Below are positions 24,768-35,200 of a stretch of 64,000 nt of DNA, piece after piece. The notes under the pieces are model-generated. The model was not told the origin of the DNA, made no database searches, and saw only the letters and a program-made list of their open reading frames with translations. The stretch spans positions 124,001 to 188,000 of the forward strand of contig NZ_VOEJ01000008.1 of the NCBI RefSeq assembly GCF_007846085.1, in the 5' to 3' direction. Source of the stretch: Mucilaginibacter pallidiroseus. GTDB lineage: Bacteria; Bacteroidota; Bacteroidia; Sphingobacteriales; Sphingobacteriaceae. How positions within the stretch are numbered: position 1 is the first letter of the stretch; each line of letters starts with the position of its first letter. A program made the translations under genes and the position numbers.

Positions 24768-27368
24768 ATGCCGGTTAAAGGAAATCAATTCAGATCAAAC
24801 AGCTTTAGAGACGAGAATCAGCCGGGTAAAACCACTGGCAGGGCAGAAAAGCAAAGGCCGGTAAAACAGATAGTTGAACGCATCCCCTTGTTCGACTTGC
24901 GCGACGGTCGCGTTATCAAGATAGTTGGGTTGTTCTTTCTGGTGCTGTCGGTATTTTTCCTTATTGCTTTCACCTCTTATTTATTTACCTGGCAGCAAGA
25001 CCAAAGCTACGTTTCAAAAGCCAATGGCGGCTGGAGTAACCTGTTTAAAACCAGTAAAGAACTGATTGACAATGGCGTTGCCAACCCAATGGTTGATAAC
25101 TGGCTTGGCAAGTTTGGTGCCTTATTATCCAACCAGTTTATCTACGAGTGGTTCGGCGTGGCCTCTTTTATCTTCGTTTTTGTATTCTTTACAATAGGTT
25201 ACAGGCTGCTGTTTAAAATAAGGCTTTTCTCGGTTAGTAAAATGCTGGCCTATTGCCTTTTTGGGCTGATATTTTTATCGGTAGCCATTGGCTTTATGCA
25301 TGCCTTTGTTATTGATTACCCGCACTTTTTAGAAGGTGAGTTTGGCTTTTGGACAAACCGCCTGCTTAGCGCCCAGGTAGGGCAGGCCGGAGTAGGCGGC
25401 ATATTGATTTTCGCCGCGCTTACAGTACTCATTATTGCATACAACATCGACTTTAAACTACCGCAACGCAAAGAGCGTACGGCAGCAATGGACGCAGTGG
25501 CAGCCGTAACGCCCGAGCCGGTTGATATGGAAGATGAAGAGATATCACTCCCGGTTGAATGGCCACGAACAGGTAACCGTTCGCGCGTGCCGGTAAACGA
25601 TGTGCCCGCACCTGTTACACCTACCGAAAGGTTAAAGCAAGAGCCGTTGATACCTGCGCCCGTTTTTCATGAACCTGTTGTATTAACGCCCGATCCTACG
25701 CCTGTAATGGCAGCAGAGAATGTAATGCTTACCGAGCCTGAGGAGGACAACGAAATTCCGCTTACTATTGACGTTGCGAGGCCAACCCCGGTGATGAATA
25801 TTGAGAAGGACGACGATACGAAAGCCAAATCATTGGTTGAGCAGTTTGGTACTTACGACCACAAGCTTGAGCTATCCTCGTACAAATATCCGCCGCTTGA
25901 TTTACTTGAAAATTATGGCTCGAATAAAATATCGGTAAATAGTGATGAGCTCGAAGCCAATAAAAACAAGATTGTTGAAACGCTTAATCATTACAATATC
26001 GAGATCGATAAGATCAAAGCTACCATCGGGCCAACAGTAACTTTATATGAGATTATTCCGGCTCCCGGGGTGCGTATTTCCAAAATCAAAAACCTGGAGG
26101 ATGATATCGCACTAAGCCTGGCCGCTTTGGGTATCCGTATCATAGCACCAATGCCGGGTAAGGGTACCATAGGTATCGAGGTGCCAAACCAGCATCCCGA
26201 AATGGTGTCTATGCGCTCGGTGCTTGCTACCGAAAAATGGCAGAACAATACAATGGACCTGCCAATTGCCTTGGGCAAAACCATATCAAATGAGGTATTT
26301 ATAGCCGATTTGGCAAAGATGCCGCACTTGTTGGTTGCAGGTGCTACGGGTCAGGGTAAGTCGGTTGGTATTAATGCCTTACTTGTATCGTTATTATATA
26401 AAAAGCACCCTGCCGAGCTTAAATTTGTTTTGGTTGACCCTAAAAAGGTTGAGCTTACGCTGTTCCGCAAAATAGAAAGACACTTTTTGGCAAAACTGCC
26501 CGATGATGGCGACGCTATTATTACCGATACCAAAAAGGTAGTTAATACCCTTAACTCGCTTTGTATCGAGATGGATCAGCGTTATGATCTGTTGAAAGAT
26601 GCACAGGTGCGTAACTTAAAAGAATACAATACCAAGTTTGTTAACCGCAAAATAAGCGACCCCGAAAAGCATCGTTACCTGCCATTCATCGTATTGGTAA
26701 TTGATGAGTTTGCCGATTTGATGATGACGGCTGGTAAGGAGGTTGAACAACCTATTGCCCGTATTGCACAACTTGCCCGTGCGGTAGGTATCCATTTGGT
26801 GATTGCTACGCAAAGGCCGTCGGTAAATATAATTACAGGTACAATAAAGGCTAACTTCCCGTCACGACTGGCGTTCAGGGTATTATCGAAGATAGATTCG
26901 CGAACCATTTTAGATGCAGGCGGTGCCGACCAGTTGATTGGTAGGGGAGATATGCTGCTATCTACAGGCAGCGATTTGATACGTTTGCAGTGCGCTTTTG
27001 TAGATACGCCGGAAGTTGAAAAGATATCTGATTTTATTGGCAACCAACGCGGCTACGCAACCGCCATGTACCTGCCCGAGTATGTTGGCGACGGTGAGGC
27101 CAGCAGTACCAAAGAGTACGACCCGGACGACCGCGATCCGATGTTTGAGGATGCAGCCCGCCTGATAGTATTGCACCAGCAGGGATCAACATCGTTGATA
27201 CAGCGTAAAATGAAGCTGGGTTACAACCGTGCCGGTCGTATTATCGACCAGTTGGAAGCAGCCGGTATCGTTGGCCCGTTTGAAGGCAGTAAGGCCCGCG
27301 ACGTGTTATATCCTGACGAGTACAGCCTGGAGCGCCACCTCGAATCGTTACAAAAACCACGCGATTAA
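24768..27368 (+). CDS. ftsK: DNA translocase FtsK
   Basis: 866 residues with the full FtsK layout: an N-terminal membrane part with four helices (about residues 45-235), a Pro/Glu-rich linker, an alpha/beta translocase domain with Walker A GATGQGKS at 525-532 (Lys531) and Walker B FIVLVIDEFADLMM, and a C-terminal winged-helix gamma domain (IQRKMKLGYNRAGRIIDQLE) that reads polar KOPS-like sites. It moves chromosome ends and stimulates dimer resolution at the septum. Length is normal for Bacteroidota. It is followed by lolA 76 bp downstream. Confidence 0.96.
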   Translation: MPVKGNQFRSNSFRDENQPGKTTGRAEKQRPVKQIVERIPLFDLRDGRVIKIVGLFFLVLSVFFLIAFTSYLFTWQQDQSYVSKANGGWSNLFKTSKELIDNGVANPMVDNWLGKFGALLSNQFIYEWFGVASFIFVFVFFTIGYRLLFKIRLFSVSKMLAYCLFGLIFLSVAIGFMHAFVIDYPHFLEGEFGFWTNRLLSAQVGQAGVGGILIFAALTVLIIAYNIDFKLPQRKERTAAMDAVAAVTPEPVDMEDEEISLPVEWPRTGNRSRVPVNDVPAPVTPTERLKQEPLIPAPVFHEPVVLTPDPTPVMAAENVMLTEPEEDNEIPLTIDVARPTPVMNIEKDDDTKAKSLVEQFGTYDHKLELSSYKYPPLDLLENYGSNKISVNSDELEANKNKIVETLNHYNIEIDKIKATIGPTVTLYEIIPAPGVRISKIKNLEDDIALSLAALGIRIIAPMPGKGTIGIEVPNQHPEMVSMRSVLATEKWQNNTMDLPIALGKTISNEVFIADLAKMPHLLVAGATGQGKSVGINALLVSLLYKKHPAELKFVLVDPKKVELTLFRKIERHFLAKLPDDGDAIITDTKKVVNTLNSLCIEMDQRYDLLKDAQVRNLKEYNTKFVNRKISDPEKHRYLPFIVLVIDEFADLMMTAGKEVEQPIARIAQLARAVGIHLVIATQRPSVNIITGTIKANFPSRLAFRVLSKIDSRTILDAGGADQLIGRGDMLLSTGSDLIRLQCAFVDTPEVEKISDFIGNQRGYATAMYLPEYVGDGEASSTKEYDPDDRDPMFEDAARLIVLHQQGSTSLIQRKMKLGYNRAGRIIDQLEAAGIVGPFEGSKARDVLYPDEYSLERHLESLQKPRD

Positions 27369-27444
27369 ACTTATTTAAGTTACATCACTCTAAACCATTA
27401 TACGCAATAGTGGTTATTGCTTGTGTTTTAACCTTTGTAACAGC

Positions 27445-28113
27445 ATGAAAAAATTTCTTATATATATATTATTCTCGGCCATTGCAGTAAACGCGTTTGC
27501 CCAAAAGGATGCCGACGCCAAAACCATCCTGAATAAGCTAAGCAAGCAATACCGTACCTATGATGCTGTAAAAACCGACTTTACATTAACGATTGACAAT
27601 CCGCAGGCGGGCGTTAACCAAACGCAGACAGGTACGCTCATTACGCGCTCAAAAACCAATAAATATAAAGTGAGCGTTTATAAGGCTGGTGGTAAGGCGT
27701 TATCCCAGGAAATTATTAGTGATGGCAAAAGCCAATGGACTTTTTTGAAAGATGCGAACGAGGTGCAAGTAGCCGATGCTGATAACAGCGAAGAGGCTTT
27801 TAACCCTGCCAAATTGTTCACTATATATGAGAAAGGATATAAATACCTATATACAGGCACTCAAAAGATATCAGGCAAAGTTTACCAGGTAGTTGACCTT
27901 AGCCCCGAAAACGAAAAATCCTCTTATTTCAAAGTAAGGCTAATGGTTGATAAGGTGAAAAATCAACTTTACAGCGCCCAGATATTTGACAGGAACGGCA
28001 GCAAGTACACTTATACGCTGCGAACGTTCACGCCAAATTACAAAGCTACTGATGCTACATTTGCCTTCAATAAAAAGAGCTATCCCGGTGTGGAAGTAGT
28101 TGATTTAAGGTAA
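27445..28113 (+). CDS. lolA: outer-membrane lipoprotein carrier LolA-like
   Basis: 222 residues from ATG 27445 (an open extension to 27421 lacks a proper signal and is rejected). Signal peptide MKKFLIYILFSAIAVNAFAQ, then a single LolA domain: LNKLSKQYRTYDAVKTDFTLT, the strand GTLITRSKTNKYKVS, DGKSQWTFLKDANEVQVAD. It carries lipoproteins across the periplasm; no LolB is known in Bacteroidota, so it is thought to deliver by itself or with other factors. It follows ftsK on the same strand, a linkage seen in other Bacteroidota, and is convergent with the Nudix regulator. Confidence 0.88.
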   Translation: MKKFLIYILFSAIAVNAFAQKDADAKTILNKLSKQYRTYDAVKTDFTLTIDNPQAGVNQTQTGTLITRSKTNKYKVSVYKAGGKALSQEIISDGKSQWTFLKDANEVQVADADNSEEAFNPAKLFTIYEKGYKYLYTGTQKISGKVYQVVDLSPENEKSSYFKVRLMVDKVKNQLYSAQIFDRNGSKYTYTLRTFTPNYKATDATFAFNKKSYPGVEVVDLR

Positions 28114-28144
28114 ATCTCAATAGATTAAATTAACGTTGCTGTAA

Positions 28145-28906
28145 TTACCAGCCGCCACTCAGGCCACCGTCCAGCGCTGCCTGGTAATGTTCAAGATTAA
28201 ACTCATACAAGTAAGGGGCTTTGTGCGCACCGCCTTTGCGTGTTTCTTCCAGCTTGTTAAGTATGCCAAAGCCCAACATACGGCGTTGAAAATTACGCCT
28301 GTCCAACTTTTTGCCAAGTATGGTTTCATATAACTTTTGCAGCTCGGGCATGGTAAATTCCCGCGGCATCAGGTTATAACCAATTGGCTGATAATTTAAT
28401 TGCAGCCTCAAGGTGTCTAAAGCTGTTTTAAATATCAGCTCATGATCCAACTGAAAGGGTGGCAGGTCATTTATATCCTGCCAGGTGCATACCTCAGAAA
28501 ACACGTCCGGTGTAGGATTAGCGTTCACAAAATCAACCAGCGCGTAATAACCTATCGATATAAACCTGCGGTCGAAAAAGTTTTTTTTCGCAGGCAGCAT
28601 ATCCCTGTACATTTCATTATGAAGTTTGGTACGGTCGGGGTCGCCAAAAACATGAAACTGTTTCAAAAATATTTCATCGAGCCCTGTACGCTCCTTCAAT
28701 ATGCGATTGGCCGATACGTCAATTGGTTCGAGCTTCCTTACAAAGCCGCCGGGCAGTAACCAGGCATCTTCATTATTACTCTTGAGCATTAAAACTTTCA
28801 TCACACCTTCGTGAAAGCCAAACACAACACAGTCAATAGAAATATTGTTCAGATAAATCTCGTCTGCTTCGGCCCATAAAGTTTCCAGTTGCTCCTTTGT
28901 TAACAT
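28145..28906 (-). CDS. Nudix-fold transcriptional regulator with winged-helix domain (AraR/NrtR type)
   Basis: 253 residues: a Nudix domain (residues about 20-150) fused to a C-terminal winged helix (about 165-235; MPELQKLYETILGKKLDRRNFQRRMLG). The Nudix box is broken: GGFVRKLEPIDVSANRIL-KERTGL has R-I-L-K-E-R where REUXEE is required, so the metal-binding Glu pair is lost. That is the usual state in the NrtR/AraR regulators, where the domain only binds a sugar or nucleotide ligand. It is divergent from bglX and shares a 174-bp spacer containing the TTGTGTA-N5-TACAC inverted repeat at 28957, a likely operator. The same motif lies upstream of susC. I infer it controls bglX and probably susCD. 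Confidence 0.85.
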   Translation of the reverse strand: MLTKEQLETLWAEADEIYLNNISIDCVVFGFHEGVMKVLMLKSNNEDAWLLPGGFVRKLEPIDVSANRILKERTGLDEIFLKQFHVFGDPDRTKLHNEMYRDMLPAKKNFFDRRFISIGYYALVDFVNANPTPDVFSEVCTWQDINDLPPFQLDHELIFKTALDTLRLQLNYQPIGYNLMPREFTMPELQKLYETILGKKLDRRNFQRRMLGFGILNKLEETRKGGAHKAPYLYEFNLEHYQAALDGGLSGGW

Positions 28907-28956
28907 TATTTATAGTGCAAAAAAATGCTTTGAATGTTTAAATTTAATATCTACAA

Positions 28957-28973
28957 TTGTGTACCAATTACAC
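28957..28973. promoter_or_regulatory. candidate operator TTGTGTA-N5-TACAC between Nudix regulator and bglX
   Basis: GTGTA at 28959-28963 and TACAC at 28969-28973 form an inverted repeat with the 5-base spacer CCAAT. It lies 51 bp before the regulator start codon and 110 bp before bglX. The same arms and the same spacing recur at 31854-31870. Confidence 0.6.
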
Positions 28974-29083
28974 CTTTAATAAAGGGTGGTTATGCCCAAT
29001 TATAATAACTTTAAATTATTTTAATACATAAAAGCTCATTATTTTAATAAAATAGTGGTTGCCATAAATATTCCCTGTTATTG

Positions 29084-31396
29084 ATGAAAACAATATTTAC
29101 CCTCAAAAATGCCGTTTGCGTAGCTACAGCAGCACTTTTTGTATTGCCGTTCAATTCGGCCAAGGCACAAAAAGCTAACCCCGACGCAAAAATGAACGCT
29201 TTTATTGGCGATATCATGAAAAAGATGACCCTCGATGAAAAAATAGGGCAGCTAAACCTGATAACGAGCGGTATGGCTATAACGGGCACTGTTACCAATA
29301 ATGGGGTAGAGGCAAATCTTAAAAAAGGCGCTATAGGTGGCATTTTTGGTTTGTATGGTACCCAACAGGTGCGCGAAATGCAAGAACTGGCCATTAAAAA
29401 TTCGCGGTTTAAAATTCCGTTGATTTTTGGTTTGGATGTGATACACGGGCACCGCACTATTTTCCCAATTCCACTGGGTATATCCACCACGTGGGATATG
29501 GGCCTTATAGAACAATCAGCACGCATTGCCGCGCGCGAAGCTACAGCCGAAGGTTTGAACTGGGTGTTTTCGCCCATGGTTGATATTGCACGCGATGCCC
29601 GCTGGGGCCGTATATCTGAAGGTAGCGGCGAAGATCCATGGTACGGCGGGCAGGTTGCCCAGGCCATGGTTAAGGGTTACCAGGGTAAAAGCATGACCGA
29701 TGCAGATGCCGTTATGGCGTGCGTAAAGCACTTCGCCTTATACGGTGCCGCAGAGGCCGGTCGTGAATACAATACTGCTGATATGAGCAAGGTAGCTATG
29801 TATAATTATTATATGCCACCTTACAAAGCAGCTGTTGACGCCGGCGCAGGCAGCTTCATGAGTTCGTTTAACGTTGTTGACGGTGTGCCTGCAACGGTTA
29901 ATCGTTGGTTGCTTACCGATTTGCTGCGCAAGCAGTGGGGCTTTAAAGGTTTTGTGGTGTCTGACTATACAGCACTTAATGAGGTTACCAACCATGGCCT
30001 TGGAGATTTGCAAACTGTATCTGCCCTGGCGCTCAAAGCGGGCCTGGATATGGATATGGTGGGCGAAGGATTTTTAAGCACCTTGAAAAAGTCGTTACAG
30101 GAGAAAAAGATCACCCAGGCAGAGATCGACCTTGCCTGCCGTCGTGTTTTGGAAGCCAAATATAAATTGGGGCTTTTTGCTAATCCATACAAATCGCTTG
30201 ATCCTGCAAGGGAAAAAAGCGAACCCATGTCTGAAGCTAACCGCAAGGCTGCACGCACTACTGCCGAGCACTCTTTTGTATTGCTGAAGAATGACAACCA
30301 GGTACTGCCTCTTAAAAAAGCAAACTCCAAAATAGCGGTTGTTGGCCCGCTGGCCGATAATAAGCGCGATATGCTGGGTACCTGGGTTATTGCAGGCGAA
30401 TGGGAAAAATCTGTAAGTGTGCTTGAGGGTATTAAAAACGTTGTGGGCAACAGTTCGCAAATTACGTACGCAAAGGGTGCTAATATTACCGAGGATACCG
30501 CATTTATGGCAAGGCTTAACTTTTTTGGCCAGCAAATGGTATCTATAGATAAAAGATCATCAGACGATTTGCTGGAAGAGGCTGTGAAAGCAGCTAAAAA
30601 ATCTGACGTAATTGTAGCGGTAGTTGGCGAGTCGCAAAGTATGAGTGGCGAATCATCAAGCCGTGCAGATATCAGCATCCCTGAGAGCCAGCAGCGGATG
30701 TTAAAAGAACTTGCCAAGTTGGGTAAGCCACTTGTTATAGTGTTATTTAACGGCAGACCGCTCACCTTGACATGGGAGAACGAGCATGCATCGGCAATTT
30801 TAGATGTATGGGCACCAGGTACTGAAGCTGGTAATGCAGTAGGTGAGGTGTTGTTTGGCAATTATAACCCATCGGGTAAGTTAACCACCACGTTTCCGCG
30901 CAGTGTAGGGCAAATACCTTTATATTATAACCACCTTAACACAGGCAGGCCTTACACAGATGGCCCGGCTAAGTTTAAGTCGGTTTATCTGGATATAAGT
31001 AACGATCCGTTGTACCCATTTGGTTATGGCTTAAGCTATACCAAGTTTAGTTACACCAACCTGCGTTTAAGCAAAACCAAACTTAAGGGTAACGAAACTT
31101 TGCAAGCTACGGTAACGGTAACCAACACCGGCGGTTACGCAGGCGAAGAAGTAGTGCAGTTATATATAGGCGACCCTGCTGCAAGCATAGCCCGCCCCGT
31201 TAAGGAACTTAAAGGCTTCCAGAAATTGAATTTTCAGCCCGGCGAAAGGAAAGATGTTACCTTTAATATCACACCGGCCCAGCTTAAATTTTACAATAGC
31301 CAATTAAAGTATGACTGGGAAGCCGGCGACTTTATTATACAGGTTGGTACAAGTAGTTCTGACGTTAAAACAGGGCGAGTAAACTGGGCTAAGTAG
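29084..31396 (+). CDS. bglX: periplasmic beta-glucosidase, GH3
   Basis: 770 residues from ATG 29084 (the TTG before it is less likely), with a signal peptide ending NSAKAQ. Three domains are visible: the GH3 (beta/alpha)8 barrel with LIFGLDVIHGHRTIFPIPLG and the nucleophile Asp294 in GFVVSDYTAL; an alpha/beta sandwich domain (SFVLLKNDNQVLPL, AVVGPLADN, RADISIPESQQ); and a C-terminal fibronectin-III-like domain (YPFGYGLSYTKFSYTNL onward). It hydrolyses beta-linked glucosides or xylosides from the non-reducing end. Divergent from the Nudix regulator; a terminator at 31446 follows. Together with susCD it suggests a small glycan-uptake locus. Confidence 0.93.
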   Translation: MKTIFTLKNAVCVATAALFVLPFNSAKAQKANPDAKMNAFIGDIMKKMTLDEKIGQLNLITSGMAITGTVTNNGVEANLKKGAIGGIFGLYGTQQVREMQELAIKNSRFKIPLIFGLDVIHGHRTIFPIPLGISTTWDMGLIEQSARIAAREATAEGLNWVFSPMVDIARDARWGRISEGSGEDPWYGGQVAQAMVKGYQGKSMTDADAVMACVKHFALYGAAEAGREYNTADMSKVAMYNYYMPPYKAAVDAGAGSFMSSFNVVDGVPATVNRWLLTDLLRKQWGFKGFVVSDYTALNEVTNHGLGDLQTVSALALKAGLDMDMVGEGFLSTLKKSLQEKKITQAEIDLACRRVLEAKYKLGLFANPYKSLDPAREKSEPMSEANRKAARTTAEHSFVLLKNDNQVLPLKKANSKIAVVGPLADNKRDMLGTWVIAGEWEKSVSVLEGIKNVVGNSSQITYAKGANITEDTAFMARLNFFGQQMVSIDKRSSDDLLEEAVKAAKKSDVIVAVVGESQSMSGESSSRADISIPESQQRMLKELAKLGKPLVIVLFNGRPLTLTWENEHASAILDVWAPGTEAGNAVGEVLFGNYNPSGKLTTTFPRSVGQIPLYYNHLNTGRPYTDGPAKFKSVYLDISNDPLYPFGYGLSYTKFSYTNLRLSKTKLKGNETLQATVTVTNTGGYAGEEVVQLYIGDPAASIARPVKELKGFQKLNFQPGERKDVTFNITPAQLKFYNSQLKYDWEAGDFIIQVGTSSSDVKTGRVNWAK

Positions 31397-31445
31397 TGAT
31401 TTTGGGAATGAATGAGCGCTAAAACATTTATATTTTTTAATACAG

Positions 31446-31476
31446 AAAATGCCCTGGCTTACCGCCAGGGCATTTT
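31446..31476 (+). terminator. Rho-independent terminator after bglX
   Basis: Perfect 13-bp stem AAAATGCCCTGGC / GCCAGGGCATTTT with loop TTACC, T-rich tail, 50 bp after the bglX stop. It isolates bglX from the susC region. Confidence 0.9.
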
Positions 31477-31567
31477 TCGTTTAGATTTTTAGGGTTAGTG
31501 TAATTCGCTGAACTTGAATTGGCGGTATTCGTGTTTTCCACAAACGCACACTTATCAACATAACAGG

Positions 31568-31620
31568 TTGTTAACGAGAATTTAACAATTGATGGATTGT
31601 GAGGTTAAATGTTAACTCAC
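31568..31620. promoter_or_regulatory. two adjacent GTTAA-type inverted repeats upstream of susC
   Basis: TTGTTAA (31568-31574), seven bases, TTAACAA (31582-31588) form a perfect inverted repeat. Nearby GTGAGGTTAA (31599-31608) pairs with TTAACTCAC (31612-31620) with one bulged G. Both are built round GTTAA(C), as expected for binding of a dimeric regulator, but the function is unproved. Confidence 0.4.
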
Positions 31621-31853
31621 TATGAACATTGATTTTCAAAAAAAAGGCAGCAGGTCAGGTAATAGGAATTATTAAAAGTGCCAAAGCCATTATTTATATC
31701 AAAATAGCGCTTTGTAACCGCGCTGTTACATTGTAAACTTTATATTGATTGGCGCACTGCCATTACAACTTATATTTTAACGCCGTAATTATTTATGAAT
31801 TTCGTTATAATAATAAGCCGATAATAAATAATTCATAATTCTATAAATCACGC

Positions 31854-31870
31854 TTGTGTAACCTATACAC
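31854..31870. promoter_or_regulatory. candidate operator TTGTGTA-N5-TACAC upstream of susC
   Basis: GTGTA at 31856-31860, spacer ACCTA, TACAC at 31866-31870. Arms, spacing and the two preceding T bases match the site at 28957. It lies 330 bp before the susC ATG. Ten fixed bases would occur by chance about 0.06 times per 64 kb at equal base frequencies. Confidence 0.6.
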
Positions 31871-32200
31871 TCTATTTATATTAGGGCATTACCAATTATA
31901 AACCTTTACTATAAACCAGTAGAGTAACAAATTTTAATAAAATGATATCCCACTCAGGCCGAAGTATAAAGCCTGCTGGGTTGCTTATACCGAATTTAAT
32001 TTTTGGCGTTAGTGTAACTATATGATTAAACTTTTACATTTTTTTCTTCTTGACTTTTCTGTCAGCCGCCGGGCCTTCTCAACCCGTCGTGAAAAAAATA
32101 TATCAGTATTTAATCCGTTGGTTATGCCCGCCCGGTGCCATATAATGACATTGAAATAGGATCTTAAATCAAATATATTAATCAACTAAATCTCAATCTC

Positions 32201-35200
32201 ATGTTTAAAAGTTTACTCCTTAAAGGAAGAACGCTTTGCCTGCTTCTGTGCTGCATGGTTTCTTCATTGGTAGTTTATGCTCAAACAAAACACACCGGTA
32301 AAATTACCGGCAGCGACGACAAGCTGCCCGTAGTTGGAGCCAGTGTGCGTATTAAGGGCACTACCATTGGTACGCAAACAGATGTTAACGGTACTTACAG
32401 TATTTCTGTAAAAGCCGGCGACGTTCTGGTTGTATCGTACATTGGTTACACCACGCAGGAAGTTACTGTAGGCGCCAGCGAAACAATTAACGTTGTTTTA
32501 CAGGCCGGCAGCAACTCGTTGAACGAAGTAGTAGTTACCGGCTACACCTCGCAACGTAAAAAGGACATTTCCGGTGCGGTTGCCACGGTTGACGTTGGCG
32601 CTGCTACAAAATTACCAACTGCAAGCTCTGACCAGTTATTGCAAGGTCAGGCATCGGGTGTTACTGTGGTAACAAACGGCCAGCCTGGATCTTCAAGCCA
32701 GGTGTATGTACGTGGTATTGGTAACTTTGCAAACTCACAGCCACTTTACGTTATTGATGGTGTTCAAACCAACAACATGAACGACGTTAACCCTAACGAT
32801 ATCGAATCGATGTCGGTACTGAAAGATGCTGGTGCTACCGCTATCTACGGTATTGCGGGTGGTAACGGTGTTGTTGTGATCACTACCAAAAAAGGTAAAG
32901 TAGGTAAATCTGTATTTACTTATGATGCTTACTACGGTACTCAGCGCCCATTAGGTGGTAACGTTTGGAACGTACTTAACGGTGCCGATTATGGTAAATT
33001 ATTAGCACAGGTTGACCCAACTAACCCATTGTTGATCAACGGTAAAATTGCTGATTACGGTTACCAGGCAGGTTCAAACCTTCCGGCTGCTAAAGGTGTG
33101 GCTAATGAAGGTGCTGCAGCGGTTAACCCATCTCTTTACCGTTTCGATCCGCAAAATCCTAACAACGATTACCTTATCCAGAAATTTAACAACGGTGCCG
33201 GTACAGATTGGTTCCACGAAGTATTTAAACCTGCACCAATGCAAAGCCATACTATATCTGGTAGCGGTGCAAACGATAAAAACTCATACTTCTTCTCGTT
33301 AGGTTATTTAAATCAACGCGGTACTTTAATTGATAGCTACTTCAAAAGGTACCAGGCTCGTATCAACACAACCTTCAACATCAAAGATTTCTTCCGTATC
33401 GGCGAAAACGCTCAGATCTATTACAATGAGTCGCCGGGTAGCATCTTAAATAACGATGAAGGTAACCCTATCTCTTACACTTACCGTATCCAGCCACAAA
33501 TCCCGGTTTATGATATCGGCGGTAACTACGGTGGTACCTGGGCTGGCCCTACTCAGTTAGGTAATGCCAATAACCCTGTTGCAATTGCACAGCGCCGTGG
33601 TACAAACAAATTCCAGTCATTTAACATCGTTGGTTCTGCATTTGCCGAAGTTGATTTCCTTAAAAACTTCACAGCTCGTACAAGCATCAACGGTTCAATC
33701 AACAGCCAGTACTACCAGGAAATTCGCTACAACACTTATGAAAATGGCGAGTCGCACACAAGTAACAATGGCTTTTTACAAAATTCAAGATACTACACCA
33801 ACTACAACTGGTCAAACATCTTAACTTACTCTAAAATTGTTGGTAAGCACAACGTTAAAGTGTTAGCCGGTTACGAGCAAAAAGAATACCGCAACCGTTT
33901 TATCGAAGGTTCTGGTACAAACCTTTTCTCTGTTGATCCCAACTACGCTAACTTAAGCAACGTAACTGCAAACAGGGTATTAACAGGCGGTGTTGATCCA
34001 AATAGCCAGCCTACCCAAACTCAGTCGGTATTTGCCCGTTTAGATTACATCTTTAATGATCGATACATCTTAGGTGCAACAATCCGTCGTGATGGTTTCT
34101 CAGCTTTTGCTCCGGGACGTAAATGGGGATCATTCCCGTCTGTGTCTTTGGCATGGCGTGCTTCTCAGGAAGATTTCCTGAAAACAGTTGAGTGGTTAAC
34201 TGACTTGAAAATCCGTGGTAGCTACGGTGTATCCGGTTTTAACGCAAACGTAAGGGGCGATAACGCTTTCAATACTTTCGCATCTGATCCGGGTGGTTCT
34301 TACTACGCTATTGGCGGTGGTATCACTAACCCTGCAACAGGTTTCTTCGCTCAACGTTTTGGTAACTTAGCCACTTCATGGGAAAAAGATAAAGTTGCCA
34401 ACGTAGGTTTTGATGCATCTATCATGGGCGGTAAATTCGACATGAGCTTAGAGTACTTCAAAAAAACCTCTTCAGATCTACTTTTCGGTGTAACCTTACC
34501 TGCAACAGTGGGTGGTGCTACGGAGCCGATTGTTAACGTAGGTTCGGTAACTAACCAAGGTATCGAGGCTGCATTTACTTACCACGGTAAACCGTCTGCA
34601 GATTTCACTTACAACGTTGGTGTTAACATCACTACTTACAAAAACAAAATCACTGAGTTAAATACAAACTTCTTTAACGCAGGTTCACGTATAGGTAACA
34701 TCGTTTACCAGCAAGTAGGTTCTCCTATCGGTGCTTTCTACGGTTACAAAGTTGCTGGTTACTTCCGCGATGCTGCTGATGTAGCTGCTTCACCTACTCA
34801 GGATCAAGCTGCTCCTGGTCGTTTCAAATACCAGGATACAAACGGCGACGGTGTAATATCTGACGCTGACCGTACTGTATTAGGTAACCCTAACCCAGAC
34901 TTTACTTATGGCTTGAACTTAAGCGCTGCTTACAAAGGCTTTGACTTTACTGCAGTATTCTACGGTTCGCAAGGTAACGATGTGTTTAACTACACCAAAT
35001 ACTGGACACACTTCTACAGCTCATTAACAGGTAACAAGAGCAACGATTTGTTGTATAACGCCTGGAGCCCAACAAACTTAAATCCTAAAGCTCCTAAAGC
35101 TGAGGCCGTAAGTACTTTCAGTACAGATGCTGCTGTTAACTCATTCTATGTTGAGAACGGTTCGTTCCTTAAACTGCGTACTTTACAAATTGGTTATGAC

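Larger units (their letters stand above)
31477..32200. other. 0.72-kb non-coding leader region in front of susC
   Basis: No coding frame of note. It contains inverted repeats at 31568-31588 and 31599-31620, the bglX-type operator candidate at 31854, and a bulged GTATAA...TTATAC hairpin at 31964-31990. I could not find a good TAnnTTTG box, so the transcription start of susC is unknown; a long 5' leader is possible. Confidence 0.55.

Noticed and set aside
29044..29667. 207-codon minus-strand open frame over the bglX start
   Set aside because: Antisense to the N-terminal part of bglX; no domain and no signal.
29965..30861. 298-codon open frame on the minus strand inside bglX
   Set aside because: It is the antisense of a clear GH3 gene; the translation is Ser/Leu/Pro-rich without any domain, and the plus-strand reading has all GH3 motifs.
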